The notes under the pieces were generated by a model. The model did no database searches. It worked only from the letters and a program-made list of their open reading frames with translations, and was not told where the DNA came from. A stretch of 64,000 bases of DNA, taken from assembly GCF_025148125.1 (NCBI RefSeq), contig NZ_CP102267.1, forward strand, positions 847,001 to 911,000, written 5' to 3'. This DNA is from Blautia wexlerae DSM 19850 (GTDB taxonomy: Bacteria > Bacillota > Clostridia > Lachnospirales > Lachnospiraceae). Made by a program: the position numbers and the translations under genes. Shown piece by piece: positions 35,849 through 45,055 of this stretch (positions are counted from its first letter, which is position 1; the number at the start of each line of letters is the position of its first letter).

Positions 35849-37063
35849 TTATTCTGTCTGTTCTAAGTTCCGCAGACATTCTTTGACTTTACCATAGTAA
35901 ATGCGTAAGAACTTATTCGCTCCGGCTGTCATGTAGACATAGTAAGGCTTTCCCTGAGACCGTTTTTTGTCAAGAAAACGGTACACCGGATCGGCTTCAG
36001 GAGCATTTTGCAACAAGGTTGTCATGATCTGAAACAATGTTTTGCGCAGCCTTGCGGATCCGACCTTTGAAGCCCTGTTGCTCTTTGACTTGTGCTGGCC
36101 GGATTCATCAACACCGGGGTCTACGCCCGCAAAGGCGGTCAGTGCTTCCCTGTGGGTAAACCGGGATACATCGCCGATCTCAGCGATGAGCTGGGGACCA
36201 TAGGTTTTCCCAACGCCATAGATGCCCATTACGGTGCTGTATTCTGGAAGTGTGGATGCCAGTTCGTTCATTTCCCTGCGGAGTCGTTCTACATGTTCGG
36301 AGGCAAGATTTAACTGCTGGATGCTTTGCTGGATCAACAGCTTATAAGTCTTCTCCTTTGGAAAGACGGCAACCAACTCCTTCGAGGCATTAAACAGTTT
36401 TTCTGGCTTGTCCTGCTGAAAGATATAGTGGTGCTTCTTACAGAAAGACATGTAGCGTTCTGTAAATGCCTTTAACCCAATCTTGCGGACACAATCCGCA
36501 TGCCAGAAAGAATAAGCATAGTCAACCCATTTTTCACTCCCGTCCTCACGGGTGGGGCTGTCAAAGAGTTTGTTTACACCAGGATAAGTATTATCCAACA
36601 GTGCAATCAGATTTGCTTTTGCGGCAACCTTTTGTTTCATAAAGAAGCTGAATTGAGAGTTTAAAGTTTTTAACTGAGTACGTGTATTGTCCATACCTGA
36701 ATATTGGCGCAGTTCCGTCCAGTTGTCAAGCGTATAGCGGGCAATTTTGCGGGCATCCGCCGGATCCGATTTCACCTTGCGCAGGGAGTTGTTGCCAAAG
36801 TTTTTAATCAGGTGAGGATTTACAATGGAAATAAACAATCCAGCCTCGGATAGAGCCTTTATCATAGGCTCATGATATCTACCCGTACACTCCATAACGA
36901 TCTTTGTGGTGCCGTCTAATGAACTCAAATAATCTGCCAGTTCATTGAGGTTTTGGGATGTGTGGGAGACATCAAAGGGCTTGCGGATCACAGTGCCGCC
37001 AGGCTGCAGGACTGCAACGGTGCTTTTACCCTTTGAAACATCAATACCTACTGCGTTGTACAT
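35849..37063 (-). CDS. IS110-family transposase/recombinase
   Basis: 404 aa from ATG 37063 behind TTGGAGGTACG. N-terminal DEDD domain: VGIDVSKGKSTVAVL, IVMECTGRYHEPM, KSDPADARKIARY. C-terminal Transposase_20 domain with Ser in the region GIYGVGKTYGPQLIAEIGD, FAGVDPGVDESG and KVGSARLRKTLFQIM. IS110 enzymes are guided by a structured RNA from the element end; the long non-coding stretch before this gene fits. The element splits locus B. A hairpin AAGCCG...CGGCTT lies at 35800-35824, near the left end; the exact ends could not be fixed. Confidence 0.9.
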   Translation of the reverse strand: MYNAVGIDVSKGKSTVAVLQPGGTVIRKPFDVSHTSQNLNELADYLSSLDGTTKIVMECTGRYHEPMIKALSEAGLFISIVNPHLIKNFGNNSLRKVKSDPADARKIARYTLDNWTELRQYSGMDNTRTQLKTLNSQFSFFMKQKVAAKANLIALLDNTYPGVNKLFDSPTREDGSEKWVDYAYSFWHADCVRKIGLKAFTERYMSFCKKHHYIFQQDKPEKLFNASKELVAVFPKEKTYKLLIQQSIQQLNLASEHVERLRREMNELASTLPEYSTVMGIYGVGKTYGPQLIAEIGDVSRFTHREALTAFAGVDPGVDESGQHKSKSNRASKVGSARLRKTLFQIMTTLLQNAPEADPVYRFLDKKRSQGKPYYVYMTAGANKFLRIYYGKVKECLRNLEQTE

Positions 37064-37260
37064 TCTACGTACCTCCAAAAGTGAATTTGCATGGATTCCA
37101 GCATTTCTCATTGCCTATTCAATCTCCTGGGGTATCAAACGAACGTGAAGTAGTAGTTCAACCTGCATAAATCGAACGGCTGCAATGACAGGCTGGCTGA
37201 CAGGCTTTCGTACGGACGCCAATGGTCCTAGGAGGTGTCGTCAGACCGATGCCTAATCAT
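37064..37260 (-). ncRNA. Candidate bridge RNA region of the IS110 element
   Basis: About 200 non-coding bases upstream of the transposase, GC-richer than the surroundings, with several possible stems (for example ACAGGCTGGCTGACAGGC direct repeats near 37180-37207 and GACACC/GGTGTC pairs). In the IS110 group the 5' non-coding end gives rise to the bridge RNA. Identification is by position and family knowledge only. Confidence 0.4.
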
Positions 37261-37348
37261 TATACAGCTTAAACAATGAGAGGATTAAGTCCCAACTGGC
37301 TGTTGGGTACTGAAACCCTACACTTATATATTAGGAGGAGGAGTCAAA

Positions 37349-37492
37349 ATGCTGGAACATAAAGAGAATAAGGAATTAACAGAGGCAGAAGTTAATGCGT
37401 ATGATCTCGTCATTATTTGCTACGGTAAACTGAGAAAAGATTGCTTAACTGATTGCTTAGACGGTACTTATTGGTTATCACCAGAGCAGTAA
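37349..37492 (+). CDS. 47-aa three-Cys peptide, possible RiPP precursor of locus B
   Basis: ATG 37349 behind TTAGGAGGAGGAG. Acidic N-terminal part (KENKELTEAEVNAYD) resembles a leader; the C-terminal part has Cys24, Cys32, Cys36 and ends GTYWLSPEQ. It is followed at once by a strong hairpin plus T-tract and then a permease gene, the arrangement expected for a highly expressed precursor. It is on the far side of the IS110 element from the radical SAM genes, so linkage to them is not certain. It could also be a small regulator. Confidence 0.6.
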   Translation: MLEHKENKELTEAEVNAYDLVIICYGKLRKDCLTDCLDGTYWLSPEQ

Positions 37493-37508
37493 GATGTGCT
37501 AGGAAAAA

Positions 37509-37551
37509 CCCATTTTCAAAATCAGAATTTGGTTTTGAAAATGGGATTTTT
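37509..37551 (+). terminator. Strong terminator/attenuator after the 47-aa peptide gene
   Basis: 13-bp perfect stem CCCATTTTCAAAA (37509-37521) and TTTTGAAAATGGG (37533-37545) followed by ATTTTT. Separates the peptide gene from the permease gene. Confidence 0.85.
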
Positions 37552-37582
37552 CGTAAATTTATATAGAATTGAGGTAGGAAAA

Positions 37583-39949
37583 ATGAAAGGCAATAATGAA
37601 AAAAAGGTAATAGGGCATTTAGCAAGACAGGATTTGAATAGTGTGAGGTTAAAGAAGTTTTGTGGCATTTTAACGATAATATTGTCAACAGCATTAATTA
37701 TAGTGGTAACACTTTATTTTGTACAAACACAACGTTTTTCAATTCAAGATGCTGAAGGTCGGTATCAAGCGACATTTATGGATGTTAATTCTAAGGTTGT
37801 CAATAAAATGAAAGCCATGAAGAATGTTGAAATGGGAGAAACTAGAACACTGGGGACATTAAACCAGGGGACTTATAAAATTACTATAAGAACAATGACA
37901 GAGTCGTTACTAAAGTTAGGAAGATATCCCGAATTAAAGGGGAAATTACCTGAAATGGAAAAAGAAGTTGTAGTAACTGATTCATATTTAGAAGAGGTTC
38001 AATCAAAGGCCAAAATAGGTGATTCTATAGAGATAGATTTAGGAGATGGAAAAGAAAGCTATGTTATTGCAGGAATTTTACCTATGCAGAGTACTGCAGA
38101 TACACATTCGATATATGTATCTGATAAATTGATTGAAAGAAAAATGCCAGGGGCTTTATATAGCATATATTTTAAAATTAACGATACTCAAGGCTGGAAC
38201 GAAGCCGGAATAAAGAGTGAAATTGATAAAATAGCACAACAATTAGATGTACCAAAGGATAGCATTGTTTATTCATCTTATTATTTTTCTCTTATTAGTC
38301 AGAAAAGTATTCAATATATAAGTGTTATTTTGGGCGTGAGTTTAGTCATTGCAATTATATCAAGTATAGTTATTTATAGTATATTTTTTGTTTCTGTTTT
38401 GGAGAGAATTGGAAAATATGGACAGATGAGAACATTGGGTATGACTAAAAAGCAAATCAGAAAAATAATAAAAATAGAAGGGAATGTTTTAACTCTAAAA
38501 GGTTGTTTTTGGGGATGTGTTTTTGGGGGTATTATAGCTTACTTTATTCAACCAAAAGGATGGTATTTAGTGAATACTATTTTAATATCAGGTATGGCGA
38601 GTGCGTTTGTTTATTTTGTTGTAATGTTATCTCTTTATAAACCAGCAAAAATAGCATCTGCAGCCTCTCCAATAGAAGCATTACGATATTTTGCAGATAC
38701 AGAGGTAAATATAAATAGGAAACATTCATATAAAAAAATTACATTGTGGAGATTAGCATTGTTAAGTGTGCAGCGTAATAAGAAAAAAACGTTTTTAACA
38801 ATACTTTCTTTAGGAATTTGTGGAATAGTTCTTATGGCTAGCTCTTCCTACTTAAATTCTATTGATCCATATAATATGGCAAAAAAATCAATGCCAAATG
38901 GTGAAATAAAAATTGAACTTGGAACATACGGACCACAGTCTTATACGAGTAAACAATATTTTGATTTACAAAAAAATAATATTTTAAATCAAGAGTTGCT
39001 AAAAAAATTAGAGGATATGCAAGCTGTCGAATCAATTAAACAGTATAAAGGAACAGTTTGTGACATAACATTACCGAATGGCGATACAGATATTTTTGTT
39101 GTGGACGGAATACAATCGGGGGATATTACTAATTTAAAGAAATTTTTAGTAGATGGTGAAATAGATTTTAAGAAAATGCAACAGAAAAATGGAATTGTAG
39201 TTTCGGAAGCAAGTGAGTGGGAAACTTTATGGGATTGGGAAGTTAAAATTGGTGATACAATTAATATTTTAGATAGCGAGGGTGTACCAGTAAAATATGA
39301 GGTTGTAGGAATTGTAGAAAATGGTGCTGATTATGGCGGCTACAATATGGTGTATATGCCTTTATCTAATATGGAAGAATTAAGAAAAGATGTATTAAAT
39401 TTAACTTATCAATTGAGTATAAAAACAACAAGTGATACAAATGTTTCAAAAACAGAAGATATGATTAGAAAGATGTTTCAAAATGAAATGCCTATCCAAT
39501 TTACTACCATAGATGATGTTGCTGCTTCATATAAACAAAGGATAGATGCATATAGAAAGCCAGTTTATGGTTTAGTTATATTTGTAGGAATTTTTGGTAT
39601 TGTTAATTTGCTAAATATGCTGTTTTCAAATATGGCAACACGTAAACGAGAATATGGAATGCTACAATGTGTAGGTCTAACTGATAAACAATTATCATCT
39701 ATAGTAGTAAAAGAGGGAATCTTATATTCCGTTGGTTCGATTTCAATTTCTTTGATTTTTGGAACTATTTTTGGGATTATACTGTGTAATGTATTTAGTT
39801 CCTTTAGTGTTTTTGGAAAAGTGATATATCACTTCCCATTTAAAGAAATGACGGTATATTTTTCAATACTTATTATTGTTCAAATGATATTTGCCTATAT
39901 AATTATTAATTTTTACAAGAGAGAGAGTCTGATAGATAGAATAAAATAG
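37583..39949 (+). CDS. FtsX-type ABC permease (two FtsX domains)
   Basis: 788 aa from ATG 37583 behind GAGGTAGG; earlier in-frame ATG lies inside the terminator. Topology: TM1 (FCGILTIILSTALIIVVTLYF), extracytoplasmic domain, three TMs around residues 230-370 with the FtsX region LERIGKYGQMRTLGMTKKQIRKII, a second TM-plus-large-domain unit, and three final TMs with TRKREYGMLQCVGLTDKQL. This is the SalY/MacB-like double-FtsX form. The matching ATPase is not adjacent. Probably peptide export or resistance. Confidence 0.85.
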   Translation: MKGNNEKKVIGHLARQDLNSVRLKKFCGILTIILSTALIIVVTLYFVQTQRFSIQDAEGRYQATFMDVNSKVVNKMKAMKNVEMGETRTLGTLNQGTYKITIRTMTESLLKLGRYPELKGKLPEMEKEVVVTDSYLEEVQSKAKIGDSIEIDLGDGKESYVIAGILPMQSTADTHSIYVSDKLIERKMPGALYSIYFKINDTQGWNEAGIKSEIDKIAQQLDVPKDSIVYSSYYFSLISQKSIQYISVILGVSLVIAIISSIVIYSIFFVSVLERIGKYGQMRTLGMTKKQIRKIIKIEGNVLTLKGCFWGCVFGGIIAYFIQPKGWYLVNTILISGMASAFVYFVVMLSLYKPAKIASAASPIEALRYFADTEVNINRKHSYKKITLWRLALLSVQRNKKKTFLTILSLGICGIVLMASSSYLNSIDPYNMAKKSMPNGEIKIELGTYGPQSYTSKQYFDLQKNNILNQELLKKLEDMQAVESIKQYKGTVCDITLPNGDTDIFVVDGIQSGDITNLKKFLVDGEIDFKKMQQKNGIVVSEASEWETLWDWEVKIGDTINILDSEGVPVKYEVVGIVENGADYGGYNMVYMPLSNMEELRKDVLNLTYQLSIKTTSDTNVSKTEDMIRKMFQNEMPIQFTTIDDVAASYKQRIDAYRKPVYGLVIFVGIFGIVNLLNMLFSNMATRKREYGMLQCVGLTDKQLSSIVVKEGILYSVGSISISLIFGTIFGIILCNVFSSFSVFGKVIYHFPFKEMTVYFSILIIVQMIFAYIIINFYKRESLIDRIK

Positions 39950-40075
39950 AGTATATCTACTAATAAAAGAATTTTATAAATTAATATATGGGCATTGTAT
40001 TTGTTCTTTTGCTTCATAAACTGCAATATATTTTTGGTTTGAAAATTGAGTATGAGGGTGAGAAAAGATAACAGA

Positions 40076-40111
40076 AAAGGTAGGAAAGCGTTCAGTTGAT
40101 TTCCTACCTTT
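40076..40111. terminator. Bidirectional terminator between locus B and the S1-gene remnant
   Basis: AAAGGTAGGAAA (40076-40087) and TTTCCTACCTTT (40100-40111), 12-bp perfect stem. Stops the permease transcript. Confidence 0.75.
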
Positions 40112-40125
40112 CACATTATGGACTG

Positions 40126-40476
40126 TTAAATACTCTGTTTAATAATACGAGTGATAATCCCCACTGCAACATTCCGTTCTTCATCAATATGTGTCACAAC
40201 AAAGGACACCTTATCTTTCTTCCCAACGGTGCGGCTGTCGTAGCAACTGTGAGCAATGGCGTTGACGCCCAATTCTAACCGGACAAAAACAGTTCCTTTG
40301 TGGATGTCTTCCACCGTTCCGGCATATTTTCCCTGTACCCGACAACTTTTCAGATTTTCTTTGCTGGTGTTGCCTTCCACGATTTTTACATCTGCATGGA
40401 TGGAGAGCGTTTCTGGGGAATCTCCCGGGATAGTTAAGATTCGGACCAGAATATGTTCCCCTACCTGGAATCGTTG
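40126..40476 (-). pseudogene. Truncated second copy of the S1-domain gene 3' end
   Basis: Encodes the last ~115 residues of the S1-domain protein (VGEHILVRILTIPGDSPETL to ITRIIKQSI) and stops matching sharply after 40476. It has about 95% nucleotide match by eye to 52241-52590, same strand. The front of the gene is absent here. It marks the left edge of the locus C insertion. Region 40477-40697 holds only the promoter region of the regulator gene. Confidence 0.85.
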
Positions 40477-40697
40477 TCAGATTATTCTAGTATGGGTGAA
40501 TTTTTTTTAATTGTAGAGGTTTGTCAAGTTGAGATGAAGAAATAAAAATTTGATATATAAAGAGTTAGCCAAAATGGTTCGATATATGAATTACAAGAAT
40601 ATTGTAAGATACAAACGGTTAATATAGTGATAAAATAATTACCAATATAATTGTTGCAATCAATTTGAAGAGATATACATATTACTGGAGGCTTGAG

Positions 40698-41387
40698 ATG
40701 AGAAAAGATATTATAATTATTGATGATGATAGGGATTTATGTACACTCTTGCAAGAGAGTCTTTTGCAAGAAAATATTTGTGCAGATATTTCATGCAACG
40801 GTTTTGATGGGATAAAATCAGTAAAAGATAAGGAATATCAATTAGTTGTATTGGATGTGATGATGCCAGGAATCAGTGGTTTTGAAGTTTTAGAAAGAAT
40901 ACGAGACATGAGTAATGTACCAATACTAATGCTTACAGCGAAAGATGACAGCACCTCAAAAGTAAAAGGGTTGCGGGCGGGAGCTGATGATTATTTGACA
41001 AAACCTTTTGAAATGGAAGAGTTTTTTGCAAGAGTATTATCTCTAATAAGACGTTACACACGTTTAAATAATATGGCTAGTAAAGCAATTTTGAAATATG
41101 GCGATTTAAGAATTGACTTAGAAAGTGGCATAGTAGAATTGTCTGGTGAAGAGCTTAAATTATCTGCAAAAGAATATGATGTACTTATATATCTTGCAAA
41201 AAATCAAGGAAAAATTCTCACGAAGAAACAAATATACGAAAATGTTTGGAACGAAGAGTATGTATATGATGATGATAACATAATGGCAGTTATTAGCAGA
41301 TTGAGAAAGAAAATAGAGCGAACAGCAGAAAATTCGTATATTCAGACTGTAAGAGGTCTTGGATATAGATTCAATAAGGAGTTATGA
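40698..41387 (+). CDS. lanR: OmpR-family response regulator of the lantibiotic locus (LanR)
   Basis: 229 aa from ATG 40698 behind CTGGAGGC. Receiver: IIIDDD acidic pocket, Asp in LVVLDVMMPGISG, Thr in ILMLTAKDD, Lys in YLTKPFEM. Winged helix with KLSAKEYDVLIYLAKNQG and DNIMAVISRLRKKIE. It is followed after five bases by its kinase. Probably binds the three 11-bp repeats upstream of the transporter operon. Confidence 0.9.
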   Translation: MRKDIIIIDDDRDLCTLLQESLLQENICADISCNGFDGIKSVKDKEYQLVVLDVMMPGISGFEVLERIRDMSNVPILMLTAKDDSTSKVKGLRAGADDYLTKPFEMEEFFARVLSLIRRYTRLNNMASKAILKYGDLRIDLESGIVELSGEELKLSAKEYDVLIYLAKNQGKILTKKQIYENVWNEEYVYDDDNIMAVISRLRKKIERTAENSYIQTVRGLGYRFNKEL

Positions 41388-41392
41388 GATAA

Positions 41393-42310
41393 ATGAAATT
41401 ATTTTATGTGGTGCTAGTCATACTTTTATTTTATAATTTGGGATTGACACTTTATGTGTTTAAAATTAATAGAAGACTAAAAGAGTTCAATCAAATACTT
41501 TTAGAAATAGAGAAAGGTCAAAGCAAACAAAAGTTTCTATTGAAAAAAAATAATAGGATAGATCAAGTTGGATTTAGAGTAAATTCTATATTGTATAAAT
41601 ATGAAAAAAGGATCGAAGAGAGTAACATAGAGTTGGAAGCAAATAAGCAACTCATGACAAGTTTATCACATGATGTCAGAACACCCATGACAACCTTAAT
41701 AGGGTATTTGGACGCTCTAGATTTAAAACTGGTAAGTTCAGATAAAGAGGAACAATATCTAAGACTAGCGAAAGAAAAGGCGTATGACTTAAAAAAATAT
41801 ATCGAAGTGTTATTCGAGTGGTTTAGGATTAATTCAGATGAGGAACAGTTGGAAATAAAAGCAGTTGACATTACTGAAGAAACCAGAAGGATTTTTTTGG
41901 ATTGGATCCCTATAATAGAAGAACATCGAATAGGATATAATATAGAAATTCCTGAGAAAGCTATAATTGTTGAGATTGATGAGGATTGTTATATGAGGGC
42001 TATAAATAATATTGTGCAGAATATTTTTACTCATAGCAAAGCAGCAAACATATCAATAACAGCATCAGAGGGGAATGGTAAATTTAGACTCGAGATAGGT
42101 GATGATGGGATAGGGATAGCAAAGGAAGATTTGAATTATATTTTTGAAAGATTATACCAGTGTAATAAAGGAAGATCCGGAAAAGGGAATGGACTGGGAT
42201 TAAATATTTCAAAATTATTGCTAGAGAAAATGGGTGGGACAATTAGTGCATTTAGTGAACCGGGTAAAGGAACAGTATTTTGTATTGAATTTTCAGTTAT
42301 ACAAAGGTAA
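41393..42310 (+). CDS. lanK: Sensor histidine kinase (LanK)
   Basis: 305 aa. A single N-terminal TM (FYVVLVILLFYNLGLTLYVF) and almost no outside domain, like BceS/LanK sensors that work with transporters. H-box SLSHDVRTPMTTLIGYL, N-box NNIVQNIFTH, G-boxes IGDDGIGI and GKGNGLGLNISKLL. With so little sensing domain it may sense within the membrane or through the adjacent LanFEG transporter (inference). A strong terminator follows at 42312-42344. Confidence 0.9.
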   Translation: MKLFYVVLVILLFYNLGLTLYVFKINRRLKEFNQILLEIEKGQSKQKFLLKKNNRIDQVGFRVNSILYKYEKRIEESNIELEANKQLMTSLSHDVRTPMTTLIGYLDALDLKLVSSDKEEQYLRLAKEKAYDLKKYIEVLFEWFRINSDEEQLEIKAVDITEETRRIFLDWIPIIEEHRIGYNIEIPEKAIIVEIDEDCYMRAINNIVQNIFTHSKAANISITASEGNGKFRLEIGDDGIGIAKEDLNYIFERLYQCNKGRSGKGNGLGLNISKLLLEKMGGTISAFSEPGKGTVFCIEFSVIQR

Positions 42311-42311
42311 C

Positions 42312-42344
42312 AAAAAAGATGATACGTTCGAGTATCATCTTTTT
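42312..42344 (+). terminator. Terminator after lanK
   Basis: AAAAGATGATAC and GTATCATCTTTT form a 12-bp stem with loop GTTCGA, followed by Ts, two bases after the kinase stop. Confidence 0.85.
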
Positions 42345-42363
42345 CGTATTAAATAAATTACAA

Positions 42364-42396
42364 GGTTCTTGTCAGGTTTCTGTCAGGTTCCTGTCA
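42364..42396 (+). promoter_or_regulatory. Three tandem 11-bp repeats, LanR-box candidate
   Basis: GGTTCTTGTCA, GGTTTCTGTCA and GGTTCCTGTCA in direct succession, followed by a -10-like TATTATACT at about 42405-42413. Eleven-base spacing places each repeat on the same helix face, as for NisR/BceR-type sites. Positioned 54 bases before the transporter ATPase start. Confidence 0.75.
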
Positions 42397-42449
42397 GAAA
42401 AATATATTATACTGTAAAACATAGAAGATTCTGAAAGGAGAAAAACCAA

Positions 42450-43373
42450 ATGTCACAATACATTATACAAACACGTGATTTAACTAAAACATATGGAGAA
42501 CAGAAAAGTGTTTCCAATCTAAATATGCATGTAAGAAAAGGAAAGATATATGGACTCTTAGGGAGAAATGGAGCTGGAAAAACCACAACTATGAAAATGC
42601 TGCTAAACCTCATAGAACCGACATCAGGTTCCATACGTATTTTTAATAGAGATATAAGGCTTGAAGAGAAAAAAATATTACCTCGAATAGGATCACTGAT
42701 TGAAAGTCCTGGATTTTACCCTAATTTGACAGGTACGGAAAATCTTAGAATTTTTGCGAAATTGAGAGGAATCCCAAGAACTGATGCTATCGAACAGGCA
42801 TTAAAACTTGTTAATTTACCCTACAAAGATAAAAAGTTATATTCGCAGTATTCATTAGGAATGAAACAGCGATTAGCTATAGCATTAGCGGTAATGCATG
42901 ATCCAGAAATATTAATTTTGGATGAACCAATTAATGGCTTAGATCCGATAGGAATCGCAGAAATAAGAACATTTATAGAAGATTTATCTAAAAATAGAGG
43001 GAAAACTATATTGATCTCTAGCCATATACTTTCAGAAATTGCTGTTTTAGCAGACGATATTGGTATTATTGATAAAGGCGTACTCATTGAAGAGGGAAGT
43101 ATGAAGGAATTAGAAGAAAAAAATGGAAAATATGTACACTTCAAGGTTTCTGATAATGCCCAAGCAGCAAGAATACTGTCAGTGTATTATAAAGAATCAA
43201 ATTTTAAGGTATCAGGAAACCAAGATATAAATGTGTATAATCTCAGTATATCAATACCAGATATAGTTCGTTCCTTTGTTCAAGAAGGAGTAGACGTGAT
43301 GGACGCTCATTTGTGTGAAGATACTTTAGAGGACTATTTTAAAAAAGTGACAGGAGGGGAAGGAATTGCTTGA
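42450..43373 (+). CDS. lanF: Lantibiotic immunity ABC ATPase (LanF)
   Basis: 307 aa, ATG behind AAAGGAG. Walker A GRNGAGKTTT, signature YSLGMKQRLAIA, Walker B ILILDEPINGLDPIG, H-loop SSHILSE, and the glutamate-substituted Q-loop region typical of LanF (IGSLIESPGFYP). Overlaps lanE by eight bases. Removes the lantibiotic from the producer membrane. Confidence 0.9.
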   Translation: MSQYIIQTRDLTKTYGEQKSVSNLNMHVRKGKIYGLLGRNGAGKTTTMKMLLNLIEPTSGSIRIFNRDIRLEEKKILPRIGSLIESPGFYPNLTGTENLRIFAKLRGIPRTDAIEQALKLVNLPYKDKKLYSQYSLGMKQRLAIALAVMHDPEILILDEPINGLDPIGIAEIRTFIEDLSKNRGKTILISSHILSEIAVLADDIGIIDKGVLIEEGSMKELEEKNGKYVHFKVSDNAQAARILSVYYKESNFKVSGNQDINVYNLSISIPDIVRSFVQEGVDVMDAHLCEDTLEDYFKKVTGGEGIA

Positions 43374-44175
43374 TTTAGTCAGATGTGAGTTTACAAAATT
43401 GAAAAGAAGGAAAATCGCGCTCATGCTGATTGTATTATCATGTTTTTTCCCCTTAATTGTGGTTATAACAACTAAGAACGGGATGTCTGGTGATCTGAGC
43501 ACACATTATTTGAAAATGAGGTTTGATTTATCCTTTACTATGACACAGGGCTATGGTCTTGTATTCCTTGCACCTTGTTTAATAGGAATGCTTGCGACAA
43601 TCTTGTTCTTTATGGAACGAGATAATGATACATTTAAAAATATTAGAACAGTGCCCGTGACAATTACCAAAATGATCCTTGCAAAGATCTGTGTACTTTT
43701 TATATATGGTACTCTTTTTAGCCTGGCGAGTGTATCATTTACAATATTCTTTTCATGGATATTGAAGGTTGGTATTATATATGATTTAGCATACAAGCTA
43801 GGATTTAGTATTATATTTGGGCTTGTGATAACGATAGCGTCACTTCCTATTGTGGTTATAATAGTATATTTTAATAAATCCTATTTAGTGTCTACATTGT
43901 TGGCATTTTTTTATTCGATTCTAAATTGGGGAATTATCGGTTTATTTGAAACAATGGCAGTGAAAGGTACCGCAAAATTTCTAAATCTATTTCCAGTTAT
44001 ATGTGCGATGGACTGGACAAGCGGTAAACTGGTAGATCATGTAATAAAAGATAATTTGTCAAAAGAAGCATATATTATGTTTCCGTCAGATATTTATGCA
44101 TTTTTGGTATTAGGAGTAACATTGTTCTTATCTTTAATGCTTATGATTAGATTTTATAAAAAATGGACGAGGTAA
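43366..44175 (+). CDS. lanE: Lantibiotic immunity permease (LanE type)
   Basis: 269 aa from TTG 43366 behind GGAGGGGAAGG, overlapping lanF. Six hydrophobic segments (ALMLIVLSCFFPLIVVITT ... FLVLGVTLFLSLMLMIRFY) of the ABC-2 type. First of two permeases that differ from each other, the LanEG arrangement. Confidence 0.85.
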   Translation: MLDLVRCEFTKLKRRKIALMLIVLSCFFPLIVVITTKNGMSGDLSTHYLKMRFDLSFTMTQGYGLVFLAPCLIGMLATILFFMERDNDTFKNIRTVPVTITKMILAKICVLFIYGTLFSLASVSFTIFFSWILKVGIIYDLAYKLGFSIIFGLVITIASLPIVVIIVYFNKSYLVSTLLAFFYSILNWGIIGLFETMAVKGTAKFLNLFPVICAMDWTSGKLVDHVIKDNLSKEAYIMFPSDIYAFLVLGVTLFLSLMLMIRFYKKWTR

Positions 44176-44180
44176 TTTAA

Positions 44181-44966
44181 ATGGGAAATATTATATCAAC
44201 AGAGTTATTAAAAATTAAAAGATATTCAGTTGTAAAAGCTGGATTAGTTATGATGTCGCTATCTGTGTTAATGAGTTGCTTTTATTCAACTGCAAGCACA
44301 AATAAAGTATGGGATTTTCAGTATTTTATACAGCAGGTAATTATTAGTAATTGTACATTATTTTTCCCGATTATTATTACATTAGTCGCTGTGTACATTA
44401 TTTCCAGGGAAACAACAGATGATACATTAAAATCTATTTTAACAGTACCTATTTCATATAAAAAGTTACTTATTGCTAAATTTTGGCTGCTTTTATTTTT
44501 AACTATAGTATTTAGTATTTTTAACGCTCTTTTGTCAATATGTTTTAATGCTTTTTTAGGATTTTCTGGAATGAATATTCATATGATGCTGATGTCAGCC
44601 GCTCAGATTATTGTATCTGACATATTGGTGTATATATCAGTACTTCCCATTATTATTGTTTGTGCTTTTGCAGAAGGAAAATCATTGCTGGGAGTTGCCG
44701 TTGCATTCATCTACGGATATTTTGCAACAATGGAAGGAAGTATGCTTAATTGGTTTCCAATCAAGGCTGCAATGATACTTGTTGATCCTAAATGCGGAAG
44801 CGAATATGGAATAACATATAAAATTCCTCCTGCGGCGATGTCTATAATTGGGGTTTTGGTGGTTTCCATACTATTGTTTCAAATGCTAAACAGAACCAAA
44901 AAGAATGTTTATATGAAATCAAAAAGAAAAGTAAAGGTAAAACAAACAAGACGGAAAGGGTGGTAA
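44181..44966 (+). CDS. lanG: Lantibiotic immunity permease (LanG type)
   Basis: 261 aa, five bases after lanE. Six membrane segments, including IIITLVAVYIISRETTDDTLKSIL, where the RE/TDDTLK portion is the coupling region seen in LanG/BcrB-like permeases. Ends with a very basic tail (KSKRKVKVKQTRRKGW). Confidence 0.85.
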   Translation: MGNIISTELLKIKRYSVVKAGLVMMSLSVLMSCFYSTASTNKVWDFQYFIQQVIISNCTLFFPIIITLVAVYIISRETTDDTLKSILTVPISYKKLLIAKFWLLLFLTIVFSIFNALLSICFNAFLGFSGMNIHMMLMSAAQIIVSDILVYISVLPIIIVCAFAEGKSLLGVAVAFIYGYFATMEGSMLNWFPIKAAMILVDPKCGSEYGITYKIPPAAMSIIGVLVVSILLFQMLNRTKKNVYMKSKRKVKVKQTRRKGW

Positions 44967-45055
44967 AAAATGGTGGATTGAATGTAAAGAAATGTTGTCC
45001 GTAATCATAATCATAAACAATTTTAATATATGTTTGTAAGGAAGGAGAAGAGAAA

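Noticed and set aside
37496..37582. Upstream start of the FtsX-type permease
   Set aside because: That segment is the terminator hairpin; ATG 37583 with GAGGTAGG is the better start.
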